Shown one piece after another: positions 1 through 8,847 of a stretch of 64,000 nucleotides of DNA. The notes under the pieces were generated by a model that saw nothing but the letters and a program-made list of their open reading frames with translations, was not told where the DNA came from and did no database searches. Position numbers and translations under genes: made by a program. Source of the stretch: Pelorhabdus rhamnosifermentans (GTDB lineage Bacteria > Bacillota > Negativicutes > UMGS1260); contig NZ_JAHGVE010000015.1 of the NCBI RefSeq assembly GCF_018835585.1, positions 1 through 64,000 on the forward strand, written 5' to 3'. Positions within the stretch are counted from its first letter, which is position 1. Every line of letters begins with the position of its first letter.

Positions 1-1
1 T

Positions 2-1720
2 GACATTGCAGGTTATGAACTGCGCTATGGCCATGATTGGGATACGGGCACCTATATTGATTTTATCCAGGCGACGTCCTACGAGTGGGAAATCCCCGCG
101 TCAGGTAGCTACAACATTATGGTTCGCGCTAGAACTGTTGCTGGCTACTACTCCAACGTGTCGAATGTTTCTATAGCCACATTCATTGAAGCCTATGACG
201 TAACAGAGTTTACGGGCTCACAGTCTATCAGTGACCGATCAATCGTGCATCTTACATGGAGCAACCCATTAAGTTTAGATATTCAGTACTTTGAGATTCG
301 GCGTGGAGCTAGTTGGGATTCAGGCGTAGTGGTTGGTGACAGAGTACAGGCGACGTTTTTCGATGCTAAAATACCAGATGAAGGCCAACATACCTGGTGG
401 ATTAAAGCCGTGACAGTAGCCGGGAAATACAGCTTGTATCCAGCAAGTTTCGGCGCAGAATGGGATTTGAATCCTTCGCCTGTAACAAATATCAAACTTG
501 TACAGGATGAAAATGACAGGTCTTTGATAAACATTACCTGGACTGGAATTAGTGAAATTGATCTGATGTACTATGAAATTCGTTATGGCTGGACGTGGGA
601 AACGGCAACCGTTCTGATACAGACCAGCAACACGAATTATCAATTCAGGCCAGACAATACTTCTGGCAATGTGAAAGTCATGATCAAAGCATTCAACACA
701 GCAAAATATTCTTCAGATGAAGCTTCAGCCAGCTTATATGCAACCTTGGAACCACAGGATGTTCAGAATTTCATCGTTCAGCAAAATGGCGAATATGTGG
801 AGCTGTACTGGGATAGAGCAGTTGATCATGATGTTGTCGGGTTTGAGATTCGGGAAGGCTGGACATTTGAATACGGCCAGCTTATTGCCACCAATGTAAC
901 CGGAAATTCACACACTTACAAAGTCGATTTTGACGGGATCTATCACTATTGGATTAAGGCGATTAACCGAAGTAATAAATATTCAATTCACGCCGTTGAT
1001 CAGCAACTAACCGTTACTGATTTACCACCAAAAAATATTGTCCAGTCATTTGATGAAATTGAAATGAAGTCCGGTACTCACAATAATACGGAGTTTGGCC
1101 AGTCCAGTATCAACTGGCAGACCATTGGCGGTCGGTGGAGTGATTATCCTGCACTGGCCTTCGAGGACACTGGTGGTCTTCAAGTGCTGCGTCTAAAGAA
1201 AAATGGGGATGGCACCTATCAGCCAAACGGGGTATACAGTTGTGAGCAAATTGACGTAGGCCGGGTAATTACGGCCAATATCAGTATTAAGTTTCTTAGC
1301 ACTGTAAAGTATCAGGGAGACACTACGGCGGTTTTGCAAATGCGGACAAGCCAAGATAATGTCAATTGGAGTGTTTGGCTTGATTTTTTGCCTTCAAAAT
1401 TTGTATTTCGGTACATCGAACTTAGGGTGAACTTGGCAACAACGAATACAGCCAAAACGCCTGAAGTTAATAATTTCAATGTCATGATTGATCTACCAGA
1501 CATTGAAAAAGCCGGAACAGCAACAGTCCCGGTCGGTGGTGTTCGGATTACTTATGATACAGATTTTTATATTATTCCAGTGGTTACGCCGTATGCCATT
1601 GGTACAGACGTTCATGCTCAGATAACGAATCGTGATAAATTGGGATTTAATGTTCAAATTTTAAATTACAACAATGTTGATGTAGGCGGGACATTAGATT
1701 GGCGGGCAAGAGGGTATTAA
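2..1720 (+). CDS. Phage tail tip / host-specificity protein, C-terminal part (5' truncated by window)
   Basis: The reading frame is open from base 2, so this is the C-terminal 572 residues of a longer protein. It contains at least four fibronectin-III-like repeats, each with an (I/L)R-x-G-x-x-W-(D/E) signature: LRYGHDWD just inside the window, then IRRGASWD, IRYGWTWE and IREGWTFE. About 230 repeat-free C-terminal residues follow. FN3-rich tip proteins of the lambda-J type sit at the distal end of the tail and contact the receptor. It directly precedes a tail fibre gene, which fits the usual late order. An internal ATG at 119 has no special claim as a start. Confidence 0.8.
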   Translation, partial: DIAGYELRYGHDWDTGTYIDFIQATSYEWEIPASGSYNIMVRARTVAGYYSNVSNVSIATFIEAYDVTEFTGSQSISDRSIVHLTWSNPLSLDIQYFEIRRGASWDSGVVVGDRVQATFFDAKIPDEGQHTWWIKAVTVAGKYSLYPASFGAEWDLNPSPVTNIKLVQDENDRSLINITWTGISEIDLMYYEIRYGWTWETATVLIQTSNTNYQFRPDNTSGNVKVMIKAFNTAKYSSDEASASLYATLEPQDVQNFIVQQNGEYVELYWDRAVDHDVVGFEIREGWTFEYGQLIATNVTGNSHTYKVDFDGIYHYWIKAINRSNKYSIHAVDQQLTVTDLPPKNIVQSFDEIEMKSGTHNNTEFGQSSINWQTIGGRWSDYPALAFEDTGGLQVLRLKKNGDGTYQPNGVYSCEQIDVGRVITANISIKFLSTVKYQGDTTAVLQMRTSQDNVNWSVWLDFLPSKFVFRYIELRVNLATTNTAKTPEVNNFNVMIDLPDIEKAGTATVPVGGVRITYDTDFYIIPVVTPYAIGTDVHAQITNRDKLGFNVQILNYNNVDVGGTLDWRARGY

Positions 1721-1743
1721 ATTTGAAAGGATGTGGTGAATAA

Positions 1744-3165
1744 ATGGCTTATGATGCAACAAAGCCGGAGAACGCAGGGTATTTGTCGGGTGCTCCAGAT
1801 GAACTGCGGACAAATTTTGAAGGGCTAAAGGGTGATCAAATCGTTGATGCCGGGACCGTCAAAGGTTTGACACCAGGCAATGCAAACGGAAATATCCCAG
1901 TATCGAACGGTGTGGAAAATGTAAATTTAAACGCTGGAATGGTCAACGGCAAAACAGCCGCTGATTTTGCACCTAAGGCGCATGCCCATGATGCGGCTAC
2001 GTCGTCAAGTGACGGTTTTGAAACAGCAGCCGAACACAATAAATTGGCTGGTATTGCCGAAGGTGCAGAAGTCAACCAAAATGCATTTAGTAGCGTAAAA
2101 GTCGGTGACACAACCATTCAAGCGGACAGTAAAACAGACACCTTGGAAATTGCTTCGGGTGCAAATATTGCCTTTATACCTGATGTGGTTAATGATCGCG
2201 TGACAATTGCTGTGACTGGGAAGGTAGGGAGTGCAGCGCAGGCGGATAGTGCAGGCTATGCAAGCTCTGCTGGTTCTGCTCCTGCAAATGGTGGATATGC
2301 TGCTGGTTGTACTGCTGAATATATAAGTGGTGGAAGTCAAATACCAAGTTATTATGGTAGTAACAAGTTAAGACTCTCGATGCTGATGACAACATGGGGG
2401 TGGGCTGATTGCTTGTGGATGAGTGGTTATGGTGGTGATGATGTAAAACTTAGTAATCAACTGGTCTTTAGTAAATATGGTGTTCGTGCTGGGTTTAGAT
2501 TACAGAATTACGATAGTAATACTTGGGGAACGTTGTATGAATTCATCCATAGTGGCAATATCGGCAATCAATCTGTAAACTATGCAACTACTGCCGGTTC
2601 AGCCCCTGCTAATGGCGGTAATGCAGATACAGCCCGAGGTGCTACTGCAAATATATTTAGTGTGAAAGGAACTACTGCCAATCCTCCTAGCTACCGGTTC
2701 GATATGTCGGACGTTGTCGCTAATGATTTTTACATGAGTAGCGATGGTACTGTTAGGTTAGTAGATTATACTCACGCCGTATATAGACCGTTCAGGGCTG
2801 CTGAAATCTACTCGAATGATAAACAAGTCGCTACGGTAGACCAAGTAACTTCAATTGTCGCGTCTGGTTCAGGCACAAATTATTATTGGCGCAAATGGTC
2901 AAACGGAGATATTGAGCAATTTGTCTATATTCCTGCAGCAAATGTGGGGGGAGGTAATGCAAATACTTACAACATTACTTTTCCGCTAAAATTTCCTAAC
3001 AAGGTTATTGCTGTACTGGCTAGTATAGCAAATGTAGGCAATCAATCAGGACAGATGACATCTAACGCTTACAATTGGTCATTGTCTGGTTTTGTTTTCG
3101 AAATGTATAATCCGCAAGGCAATGTTAATACTGCTGGTGGCGTTTGCCATGCTATAGGCAATTAA
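1744..3165 (+). CDS. Phage tail fibre protein
   Basis: A 473-residue protein preceded by a GGATGTGG ribosome site. The N-terminal half has low-complexity Gly/Ala/Ser stretches with repeated SAPANGG motifs (SAGSAPANGG, GSAPANGGNA) and the HAHDAATSS / EHNKLAGIAEGAEVNQ signature that recurs in tail fibres. The C-terminal end has a WRKWSNGDIEQF segment typical of a gp53-like receptor-binding tip. It presumably trimerises and binds the cell surface. It lies 23 bp after the tail-tip gene and 10 bp before the small assembly-type gene. Function is inferred from motifs and position. Confidence 0.85.
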   Translation: MAYDATKPENAGYLSGAPDELRTNFEGLKGDQIVDAGTVKGLTPGNANGNIPVSNGVENVNLNAGMVNGKTAADFAPKAHAHDAATSSSDGFETAAEHNKLAGIAEGAEVNQNAFSSVKVGDTTIQADSKTDTLEIASGANIAFIPDVVNDRVTIAVTGKVGSAAQADSAGYASSAGSAPANGGYAAGCTAEYISGGSQIPSYYGSNKLRLSMLMTTWGWADCLWMSGYGGDDVKLSNQLVFSKYGVRAGFRLQNYDSNTWGTLYEFIHSGNIGNQSVNYATTAGSAPANGGNADTARGATANIFSVKGTTANPPSYRFDMSDVVANDFYMSSDGTVRLVDYTHAVYRPFRAAEIYSNDKQVATVDQVTSIVASGSGTNYYWRKWSNGDIEQFVYIPAANVGGGNANTYNITFPLKFPNKVIAVLASIANVGNQSGQMTSNAYNWSLSGFVFEMYNPQGNVNTAGGVCHAIGN

Positions 3166-3175
3166 GGAGGTAACC

Positions 3176-3706
3176 ATGAATTATTATTTACATTATGATG
3201 CGACGGGCTTAATCATTGGCGCACCTTATTGTGATGCTGTCCACGGCAAAGAGATTCTGGTTTATAACACCGAGCCAATTATTACGCAGACACCAGAGTT
3301 TGATGACAAAGGCGATCCGGTCATTGATTCCGAGGGGAAGCAAGTCACGAAGACAGTTACACAGGCTGCTGGGACAGTCCAGACTGGCACAACGATTGAC
3401 CTGTCCGCTATTCCTACGCCTTATATTGAAATTACTGAGGCCGAGCACGACGATTGGATGCAGCATCAGGCAACACGTAAAGTTGATGTGACCACGAAAA
3501 AGCTGGTTGAGTATACGCCGCCAGGGCCGACAACACAGCAGCAATACGCCGCCATTAACGCCGAGTATTCTGCGAAGCAAGCCGCCTTACGAGATGCGGC
3601 AATAGATGCACAGCTAAACGGTAAATCTTTAGATAGCATTGTAGCAGCTCGAACAAAACTGTCAGCAGAATGGAAAGAAAAATTGTCAGCAGTACAAGGC
3701 GCGTAG
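3176..3706 (+). CDS. Phage tail fibre assembly / tail-associated protein
   Basis: A 176-residue protein with an excellent AAGGAGG ribosome site. It has no signal or membrane segment. The N-terminus (MNYYLHYDATGLIIGAP) and the C-terminal helical region rich in Ala, Gln and Lys resemble small proteins encoded right after tail fibres, which often act as fibre assembly chaperones. Its place, 10 bp after the fibre gene and before the lysis cassette, supports that reading. No catalytic motif is visible, so it could also be a minor structural protein. Confidence 0.55.
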   Translation: MNYYLHYDATGLIIGAPYCDAVHGKEILVYNTEPIITQTPEFDDKGDPVIDSEGKQVTKTVTQAAGTVQTGTTIDLSAIPTPYIEITEAEHDDWMQHQATRKVDVTTKKLVEYTPPGPTTQQQYAAINAEYSAKQAALRDAAIDAQLNGKSLDSIVAARTKLSAEWKEKLSAVQGA

Positions 3707-3739
3707 GCGTCTATTTTTTATGCTAGAGGAGGGCGAGGC

Positions 3740-3997
3740 GTGGAGATAAATTTAGGCAATTTAGTTCAACTGATTACGATTGCCGTGTTTGTTGGTGGCG
3801 GAATCAATCTAATTGTTATAAAGCCTCTTGGCAGTGCCATTACAGCATTAAAAGAAACAATTATAGATTTGAAAAATGCTATTGAAAAAACAGAAGAAGC
3901 CAGGCAGGACATGGATAAACGGCTTGTAAGGGTGGAGGAAAGTACGAAATCGGCCCATCATCGAATTGATGGGTTGGAAGAAGGGATGAAACATTGA
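3740..3997 (+). CDS. Small phage membrane protein with coiled coil (haemolysin XhlA/holin-like)
   Basis: An 85-residue protein starting at GTG behind an AGGAGGGCGAGG ribosome site. Residues about 9-30 form a hydrophobic membrane segment and residues 35-80 are charged, heptad-like and probably coiled coil. Small one-helix proteins with a coiled coil occur in phage lysis cassettes, where they assist the holin. The stop overlaps the next start by four bases, suggesting translational coupling. Lysis function is inferred only from size, topology and the nearby endolysin. Confidence 0.5.
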   Translation: MEINLGNLVQLITIAVFVGGGINLIVIKPLGSAITALKETIIDLKNAIEKTEEARQDMDKRLVRVEESTKSAHHRIDGLEEGMKH

Positions 3998-4296
3998 AAA
4001 ACAAATTCATACGTTTTTGCAACTGGGCGCAGGCTAATTGGCTTGCGCTTGTTATATTTCTTACGATTATTTGGATGATGTTTTTATGCATTGTTGGGTT
4101 TTCGTGGTTGTACGGTTTTTGGAGCAACGGTCTACGCGGAACAAAGTTTGATTTGGCAAGTTGTTGGCAAGGTATTGGTGCTATCATGTTGGGCTTTGGT
4201 TCAATTCTAGGCTTGGCAAAGGCTGGGTGGACTGTTTACCAGACCGATAGCGAACATAATTCAAAATTAGGCGAAAAGCCAAATAACAATAAGTGA
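3994..4296 (+). CDS. Small phage membrane protein, putative holin
   Basis: A 100-residue protein beginning at a TTG that overlaps the preceding stop. Two hydrophobic stretches (about residues 14-42 and 58-75) predict two membrane helices, and the C-terminus is hydrophilic and Asn/Lys rich. Two-helix small proteins directly before an endolysin are commonly holins, which open the inner membrane at lysis. The start is uncertain because no strong ribosome site is visible and coupling to the upstream gene is likely. No family was recognised. Confidence 0.45.
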   Translation: MKNKFIRFCNWAQANWLALVIFLTIIWMMFLCIVGFSWLYGFWSNGLRGTKFDLASCWQGIGAIMLGFGSILGLAKAGWTVYQTDSEHNSKLGEKPNNNK

Positions 4297-4351
4297 ACCA
4301 GCAGAATAACATAACTAAAAAGGATAATTACAAAAGGAGTTGGTTCGAATA

Positions 4352-4915
4352 ATGAAAGGTATTGACGTATCAGAAAACAACGGCACAGTAGATTGGCAGG
4401 CCGTGAAGGATGCAGGGATTGAGTTTGCAATGATTCGCTGCTCATATGGATTACATTCAACTGACGGGAATTTCGTGGAGAATGTTGCCGGAGCAAGGGC
4501 GGTTGGCTTGAAGGTTGGTGCATATCATTACAGCTATGCTTTAACCCCGGATGAAGCGATTCAAGAAGCAGCTAACTGTCGAGAAGCAATTGACAGTGCA
4601 GGTGTAGGACTTGACTTGCCCGTATTTTTTGATATGGAAGATGCAGACCAGTATAAGGCCAATCATGGTTTTTCTTTCAGTACAGAAGATACCACGGCTA
4701 TTTGTAAGGCGTTTATAGATAATCTAGGACTGAATTGTGGCGTGTATGCGTCTTATTCCTGGCTTATGGATTATATTGATTGGCAAAACCTTGGGTGTGC
4801 TGTGTGGAATGCTCAATATAATTCTACTGACGATTTTATGGGCTATATGTGGCAGTATACCGACAGCCTTAATATTAATGGACAGAATTTTGACGGTAAT
4901 ATTTTATACGACTAA
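4352..4915 (+). CDS. GH25 lysozyme, phage endolysin
   Basis: A 187-residue glycoside hydrolase of family 25, which cleaves the MurNAc-GlcNAc bond of peptidoglycan. The family signatures are visible: KGIDVSENNG at the N-terminus, the RCSYG segment, and FFDMEDAD containing the acidic catalytic pair. It has no signal peptide, so release depends on a holin. I chose ATG 4352 over the in-frame TTG at 4340, because the AAAAGGAG ribosome site at 4332-4339 abuts the TTG but lies 12 bp before the ATG. A terminator follows immediately. There is no separate cell-wall-binding domain. Confidence 0.92.
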   Translation: MKGIDVSENNGTVDWQAVKDAGIEFAMIRCSYGLHSTDGNFVENVAGARAVGLKVGAYHYSYALTPDEAIQEAANCREAIDSAGVGLDLPVFFDMEDADQYKANHGFSFSTEDTTAICKAFIDNLGLNCGVYASYSWLMDYIDWQNLGCAVWNAQYNSTDDFMGYMWQYTDSLNINGQNFDGNILYD

Positions 4916-4917
4916 AA

Positions 4918-4950
4918 AGGCGGCTCAAGCGAGTCGCCTAAAATTTTTAT
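4918..4950 (+). terminator. Rho-independent terminator after endolysin
   Basis: A stem of AGGCGGCTC pairing with GAGTCGCCT around an AAGC loop, followed by AAAATTTTTATT. It lies 3 bp after the endolysin stop. Confidence 0.75.
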
Positions 4951-4964
4951 TGGAGGAATGACAA

Positions 4965-5408
4965 ATGTTATACACAAATGAACAACTTGCTGCCATGACA
5001 GCAGAACAACTGAAAGCGGCTATTCTAGAATTACAGACGGCGGGTGCGGTCATAGTTACTGATATGACTCAGGCTGTAGTCGAACCTGTAGTGGCACCTG
5101 AAACGCCTGTACAAACTGATATTGAAGGCATGAAAGCGGTTATAGTTCAGTTTGAAGAATCAGGGGCTGAAGTGTTTCCTGATGCGCTGGCTTCGATGAA
5201 ACAAAAATTAGCTGATGCGGAAGATGAGGTAAAGGCTGCTGCAAAAGAAGTGAAGGATGAAGTTCGAAATTTAGAGGAAGAAAAAATCACCTTCGCTGAA
5301 AACTTCAGGGCTAAACATGGCGTTTCGTGGCAAGTTGCTTTAGTTTGTGGGGCATTTATTATCTGGCAGGTAGGTGCTGCTGTTGTACGTGCCTTGGGGG
5401 TGTTGTAA
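4965..5408 (+). CDS. Hypothetical phage protein with C-terminal membrane anchor
   Basis: A 147-residue acidic, Ala/Glu-rich protein. Residues about 1-45 are helical, 50-115 are charged and likely coiled coil, and the last 25 residues (around QVALVCGAFIIWQVGAA) form one membrane helix. The ribosome site TTGGAGGAATG is clear. The stop overlaps the next gene's ATG (TAATGA). It belongs to the prophage late region by position and could help disrupt or protect the envelope; no family was recognised. Confidence 0.5.
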   Translation: MLYTNEQLAAMTAEQLKAAILELQTAGAVIVTDMTQAVVEPVVAPETPVQTDIEGMKAVIVQFEESGAEVFPDALASMKQKLADAEDEVKAAAKEVKDEVRNLEEEKITFAENFRAKHGVSWQVALVCGAFIIWQVGAAVVRALGVL

Positions 5409-6040
5409 TGAAATACATCACTTCATTATGGAATTTTATAAAATCTCACTGGCAGATCATATGTAAAATCATTTTGGTCTGCCTTTTGATTTTCCTTGTT
5501 TATCGTGGGTTCCTAGCTGTTAAACAGGACTACGAAAATTTTAAAGATGAGATCCGCTCAAAAACGGCGCAGACCAATACGATTGTTCAGCAGCCGACGA
5601 TTATCCAAGCGCAAGGCACAGACACGACGACAACTAAACTACAGTATGTTGATAAGCCAGTTTTAGTTTATACAGACCCAACGACTGGCCAGACTGTTGA
5701 AAAAGTAGATCCCACGGATGTGAGGCTAACTGCTGATCCGGCAAAGGTGAATGTGTCTGTTAATGGTAAGCCATATACTTTTGATTTGCTACAGGGTGAG
5801 TCTCAGAAGCTTGAAAAGGGGCAGGTAACACTAGACCAGAATAGCACAATCAGCTTTAAAATGGATGTGCAGCCAACGATTATAGATAACACGGCATCCG
5901 GTGGGATTGACATTTATGCTGGCAATAAGGATATTGGTATCGGAATCCGGCATGACCGTATTGGCGTAGACGTTGGCAGAAATTATAAAGATAATGAAAT
6001 GGAATATCGCCTCCGGTGGGAAGCGATAAAGTTTAAGTAA
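5408..6040 (+). CDS. Membrane-anchored extracytoplasmic phage protein (possible spanin-like role)
   Basis: A 210-residue protein. The ATG at 5408 overlaps the previous stop and gives a proper N-terminal anchor: about 14 residues, then a helix (IICKIILVCLLIFLVYRGF), then a long soluble domain on the far side. The soluble part is beta-rich and contains TVEKVDPTDVRL and DIGIGIRHDRIGVDVGR. In a diderm host, an inner-membrane-anchored periplasmic protein near the endolysin could act as an i-spanin, but no coiled-coil linker or partner o-spanin is obvious. The function is unproven. Confidence 0.5.
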   Translation: MKYITSLWNFIKSHWQIICKIILVCLLIFLVYRGFLAVKQDYENFKDEIRSKTAQTNTIVQQPTIIQAQGTDTTTTKLQYVDKPVLVYTDPTTGQTVEKVDPTDVRLTADPAKVNVSVNGKPYTFDLLQGESQKLEKGQVTLDQNSTISFKMDVQPTIIDNTASGGIDIYAGNKDIGIGIRHDRIGVDVGRNYKDNEMEYRLRWEAIKFK

Positions 6041-6062
6041 TTAACGTTATGGGAGGGACACG

Positions 6063-6542
6063 TTGGAGATTCTGGACTTTGCACCACTTGTAAAAAAATA
6101 TACTTGGAATAAAGCAGATGATGAAAAAGCCGAAGCATGGTTGGCAGTTGTTGAAGCATTTGCAACATATGATTCAAACAAAGGGGTGCGATTGCCGGGA
6201 TACGTTGAAAGCCGTGTCAAATATGCCGTATGGAATATGATTAGAAAGAAACAACGATATGTTAATCATGAAAATATTGAAAGCTGTTTTGAATCACCAG
6301 CTCATATAGATGTAGCCGAAGTCGTAGAGCTAAAATTATTACGGCAAAGACCTTGTAAGGCACTAGCCAATCTTTCAACTAAACAGCGACAAGCGATAAT
6401 AAAAACGATAGTTTTAGGATACAGCCTGACGGAGTATGCCCACGAATTAGGGGTTACACCGCAGGATGTATTTAATTTGCGAAAATGTGGTCTAGCTCGT
6501 TTAAAAAATCAGCTTGAAAGAATGTATATATGTGAAAGCTGA
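6063..6542 (+). CDS. Sigma-70-like phage late transcription factor
   Basis: A 159-residue protein starting at TTG after a GGGAGGGA ribosome site. The N-terminal half has a sigma region 2-like helix set (AWLAVVEAFATYDSNKG, VESRVKYAVWNMIRKKQR). The C-terminal half looks like region 4, with LSTKQRQAIIKTIVLGYSLTEYAHELG and DVFNLRKCGLARLKNQLE as a helix-turn-helix. Small sigma-like proteins often switch on phage late genes. Its location after the lysis cassette is consistent with regulation of the late operon or of the following LamG gene. Confidence 0.65.
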   Translation: MEILDFAPLVKKYTWNKADDEKAEAWLAVVEAFATYDSNKGVRLPGYVESRVKYAVWNMIRKKQRYVNHENIESCFESPAHIDVAEVVELKLLRQRPCKALANLSTKQRQAIIKTIVLGYSLTEYAHELGVTPQDVFNLRKCGLARLKNQLERMYICES

Positions 6543-6617
6543 TATACAGGATACACGCAACTAAAATAAGAGATCCTTGGTTATGTCGATTTCAAAAAAA
6601 TTTGGAGGTAATATTTT

Positions 6618-7694
6618 ATGTATGAAGTTGATCAATACACCGTATCGTTATTACATTTTGATGATGGTTTGAAGGATGAGTGTGGGAATCAGTGGAGTTT
6701 TAAAAATTATACTGGCGCAGGTAGTAATAATAGTGAACAGAAAAAGATTGGAACGGGTTCGTTATATTTAGATGGAGCAATATTACAATGTCCCAATACT
6801 AATTTAGTAGAGTTTGGGGTAGGAGATTTCACTATTGATTTTTGGGTATACACTGAACAATCATCGGATGATTGGTTATTCGGGAGGTCTTGGCATCTTG
6901 ATAATTTCCTTGGGATTATGCTAGGTAGTGATAATCACGTAAAGGTTTATTCTTATCTCGATAACAATAGCACAGGAGCGCTTCCTAATTCTCCATACAT
7001 GAATTCTACGGCAATTTTATCTTTAAATAATTGGCATCATATCGCATTAGTACGATATAATAATGTCTTTAATTTATTTATTGATGGTAAATTGGATAGT
7101 CAGAAACAGTCTAATGCAAATTTGACAAGTACAGATACACAGCCAATAGCTATTGGGGGCTATACACATGAAGATGTAGTGACGGTAAAAAAAGTTTATT
7201 TTGATGAATTCCGCATTAGCAAAATTGCTCGTTGGACTTCAGATTTTACACCTCCGGCCGAAAGCAGAACTGCATTATTGCGTATTACTATGAGCGATTC
7301 TAGCGAGCGGGAATACGAAGTAAACACCGATGAATTCAATAACTTCCTTGCATGGTTTAATCGCACTATTGGTACTGGAACCAACTACTATTCGTTTGAC
7401 AAAACAGTTGGTACGCAAAGTAGTACAGAATATCTGGCCTTTGACAAAATTATTAGCTTTAAAACGATGAATGTTAACAACCAAGTAGTCTTGAAAATAA
7501 TCATGAGTGATTCCAGCGAACGCGAGTATAAGGTTTCTTCGGCAGATGATTTTGTGAACTGGCATAACCGGACTGTTGCATCTTGCGATACAAGCACTAC
7601 ACATTATGAGTTTACCGATGGGGTGGACGGAAGTACAGAGTATCTGTCTTTCGATAAAATCATCAGCTTTGAAGTTATGCCGCTTACGAAGTAA
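6618..7694 (+). CDS. LamG / concanavalin-like lectin domain protein with two C-terminal repeats
   Basis: A 358-residue protein with a TTTGGAGG ribosome site. Residues about 1-210 are a LamG/concanavalin-like jelly roll: an N-terminal SLLHFDDG, a central FTIDFWVYTEQ, the NNWHHIALVRYNNVFNLFIDGKL signature in pieces, and YFDEFRISKIARW near the end. Residues 220-358 hold two homologous 65-70 residue repeats, each with SDSSERE(Y) near its start and EYL(A/S)FDKIISF at its end. Such proteins are phage virion adhesins or lysogenic surface factors. It lies outside the lysis cassette and has its own strong terminator, so it may be an independently expressed moron. Confidence 0.7.
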   Translation: MYEVDQYTVSLLHFDDGLKDECGNQWSFKNYTGAGSNNSEQKKIGTGSLYLDGAILQCPNTNLVEFGVGDFTIDFWVYTEQSSDDWLFGRSWHLDNFLGIMLGSDNHVKVYSYLDNNSTGALPNSPYMNSTAILSLNNWHHIALVRYNNVFNLFIDGKLDSQKQSNANLTSTDTQPIAIGGYTHEDVVTVKKVYFDEFRISKIARWTSDFTPPAESRTALLRITMSDSSEREYEVNTDEFNNFLAWFNRTIGTGTNYYSFDKTVGTQSSTEYLAFDKIISFKTMNVNNQVVLKIIMSDSSEREYKVSSADDFVNWHNRTVASCDTSTTHYEFTDGVDGSTEYLSFDKIISFEVMPLTK

Positions 7695-7732
7695 CTGATG
7701 ATGCCAGGTTGACGGTGCCATTTTAATGACGC

Positions 7733-7775
7733 AGCTCCTATCTCAGCCGATTGTTGAGATAGGAGCTTTTTTTTA
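7733..7775 (+). terminator. Strong rho-independent terminator ending the prophage block
   Basis: A perfect 13-bp stem, AGCTCCTATCTCA against TGAGATAGGAGCT, with a 9-nt loop and a run of eight T. Confidence 0.9.
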
Positions 7776-7790
7776 TTTTACACGAAAGCA

Positions 7791-7851
7791 AGGGTTTAAA
7801 GTAGGGACAAGTCTAATTTTTGTCACAAATCTTGTCCCTACTTTAAACCCT
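7791..7851. repeat. Perfect 21-bp inverted repeat with 19-nt loop
   Basis: The left arm at 7791-7811 begins AGGGTTTAAAGTAGGG and the right arm at 7831-7851 is its exact reverse complement. It lies just beyond the prophage terminator in AT-rich sequence, with a partial GGACAAGAGGACAAG duplication near 7881. It may be a second terminator, a phage-end structure or a host repeat. Confidence 0.85.
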
Positions 7852-7938
7852 TATATTATCTATATTTATATACTATATAGGACAAGAGGACAAGTATTAT
7901 ATTATATATAGAATATGTAGTATATAGTTAACAATATA

Positions 7939-7963
7939 TGTGAACTATTATATAAAGTTCACA
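7939..7963. promoter_or_regulatory. Operator-like palindrome in AT-rich gap
   Basis: TGTGAACT and AGTTCACA form 8-bp arms with a 9-bp AT spacer. The rest of 7852-8085 is very AT rich and holds no gene that I can see. Confidence 0.35.
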
Positions 7964-8085
7964 TTTTATGTGATATACATACCTACTTTTTATACTCTAT
8001 AGGAAACATTGTCCATTTCTGTTTTACAGGCATTATAAAAATCAGCTACTACTGACTATGAATAAAACCATTTATTGTAAAAAAA

Positions 8086-8847
8086 TTATGATTTAATATG
8101 CGCGGTAAATATTGCTAAACTACAATCTACTCCTTTATCAACACCGATGTGAAAATCTTTTTCTAAAAGATTAAGTAGTTCCCAATTCTTATAATTATGT
8201 AATTCGCCGATAATCCATTTTGTTTTTGACAATATTTGCGGAGGAATGGCTGCTAAAATATCGTATTCCGCCCCTTCTGTATCAATTTTTATAATATCAA
8301 TATTATCTATTTCGTTTTCCGCTATAAATTCAGCTACGCTTTTCACTTGAATGTCTGTGTGGCACCCTGATTTATTGGGGGTAAGTAAGCTAAAACTACC
8401 TTTACAATCCTCTTCAGGAGAATGGTAGATTGAAGTTTGATAACTCTTATTTCCAAGTGCAACATTATAAGGGTTAACTTTAGGATACCCCGCAACATTT
8501 TTTTCTAAAAGTTTAAAATTATTAGGCATAGGTTCAAAAGTGTATATGTTGGCATCAGGATATAGATTAGCAAAAAATACAGAAGCGGTGCCAATATTTC
8601 CACCTATATCAAGAATTGTTTTTACGTTGTTGTCCTTAATAAAATATTCAGAACGGTGTTGCGGTTTAATTAGAATTGTGTCGATTACATCAGTATCAGA
8701 TGTTCCAGTTCGATAATAAAAAGGGTGCCCCTTCCAGACAAAACTATGAATTTCTGATGGTTTTTTATTATAATTAGTAGCAAAATCAAATGATTTTGAG
8801 CGCAGCAAATATTTAGTGCTTTTTTCCACTCCGTGCAATAATCGCAT
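8086..8847 (-). CDS. FkbM family SAM-dependent methyltransferase
   Basis: A 253-residue methyltransferase. The SAM-binding glycine loop TILDIGGNIGTASVFFA is at about residues 85-101, followed by an acidic residue in YTFEPMPNNFKLLEKNV and later IDIIKIDTEGAEYDIL, all typical of FkbM proteins that O-methylate sugars or polyketides. It is isolated between AT-rich flanks with no glycan operon alongside. The terminal ATG is preceded by an AAAAGGAGA ribosome site. High AT content and isolation next to the prophage suggest transfer. The substrate cannot be inferred. Confidence 0.85.
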   Translation of the reverse strand: MRLLHGVEKSTKYLLRSKSFDFATNYNKKPSEIHSFVWKGHPFYYRTGTSDTDVIDTILIKPQHRSEYFIKDNNVKTILDIGGNIGTASVFFANLYPDANIYTFEPMPNNFKLLEKNVAGYPKVNPYNVALGNKSYQTSIYHSPEEDCKGSFSLLTPNKSGCHTDIQVKSVAEFIAENEIDNIDIIKIDTEGAEYDILAAIPPQILSKTKWIIGELHNYKNWELLNLLEKDFHIGVDKGVDCSLAIFTAHIKS

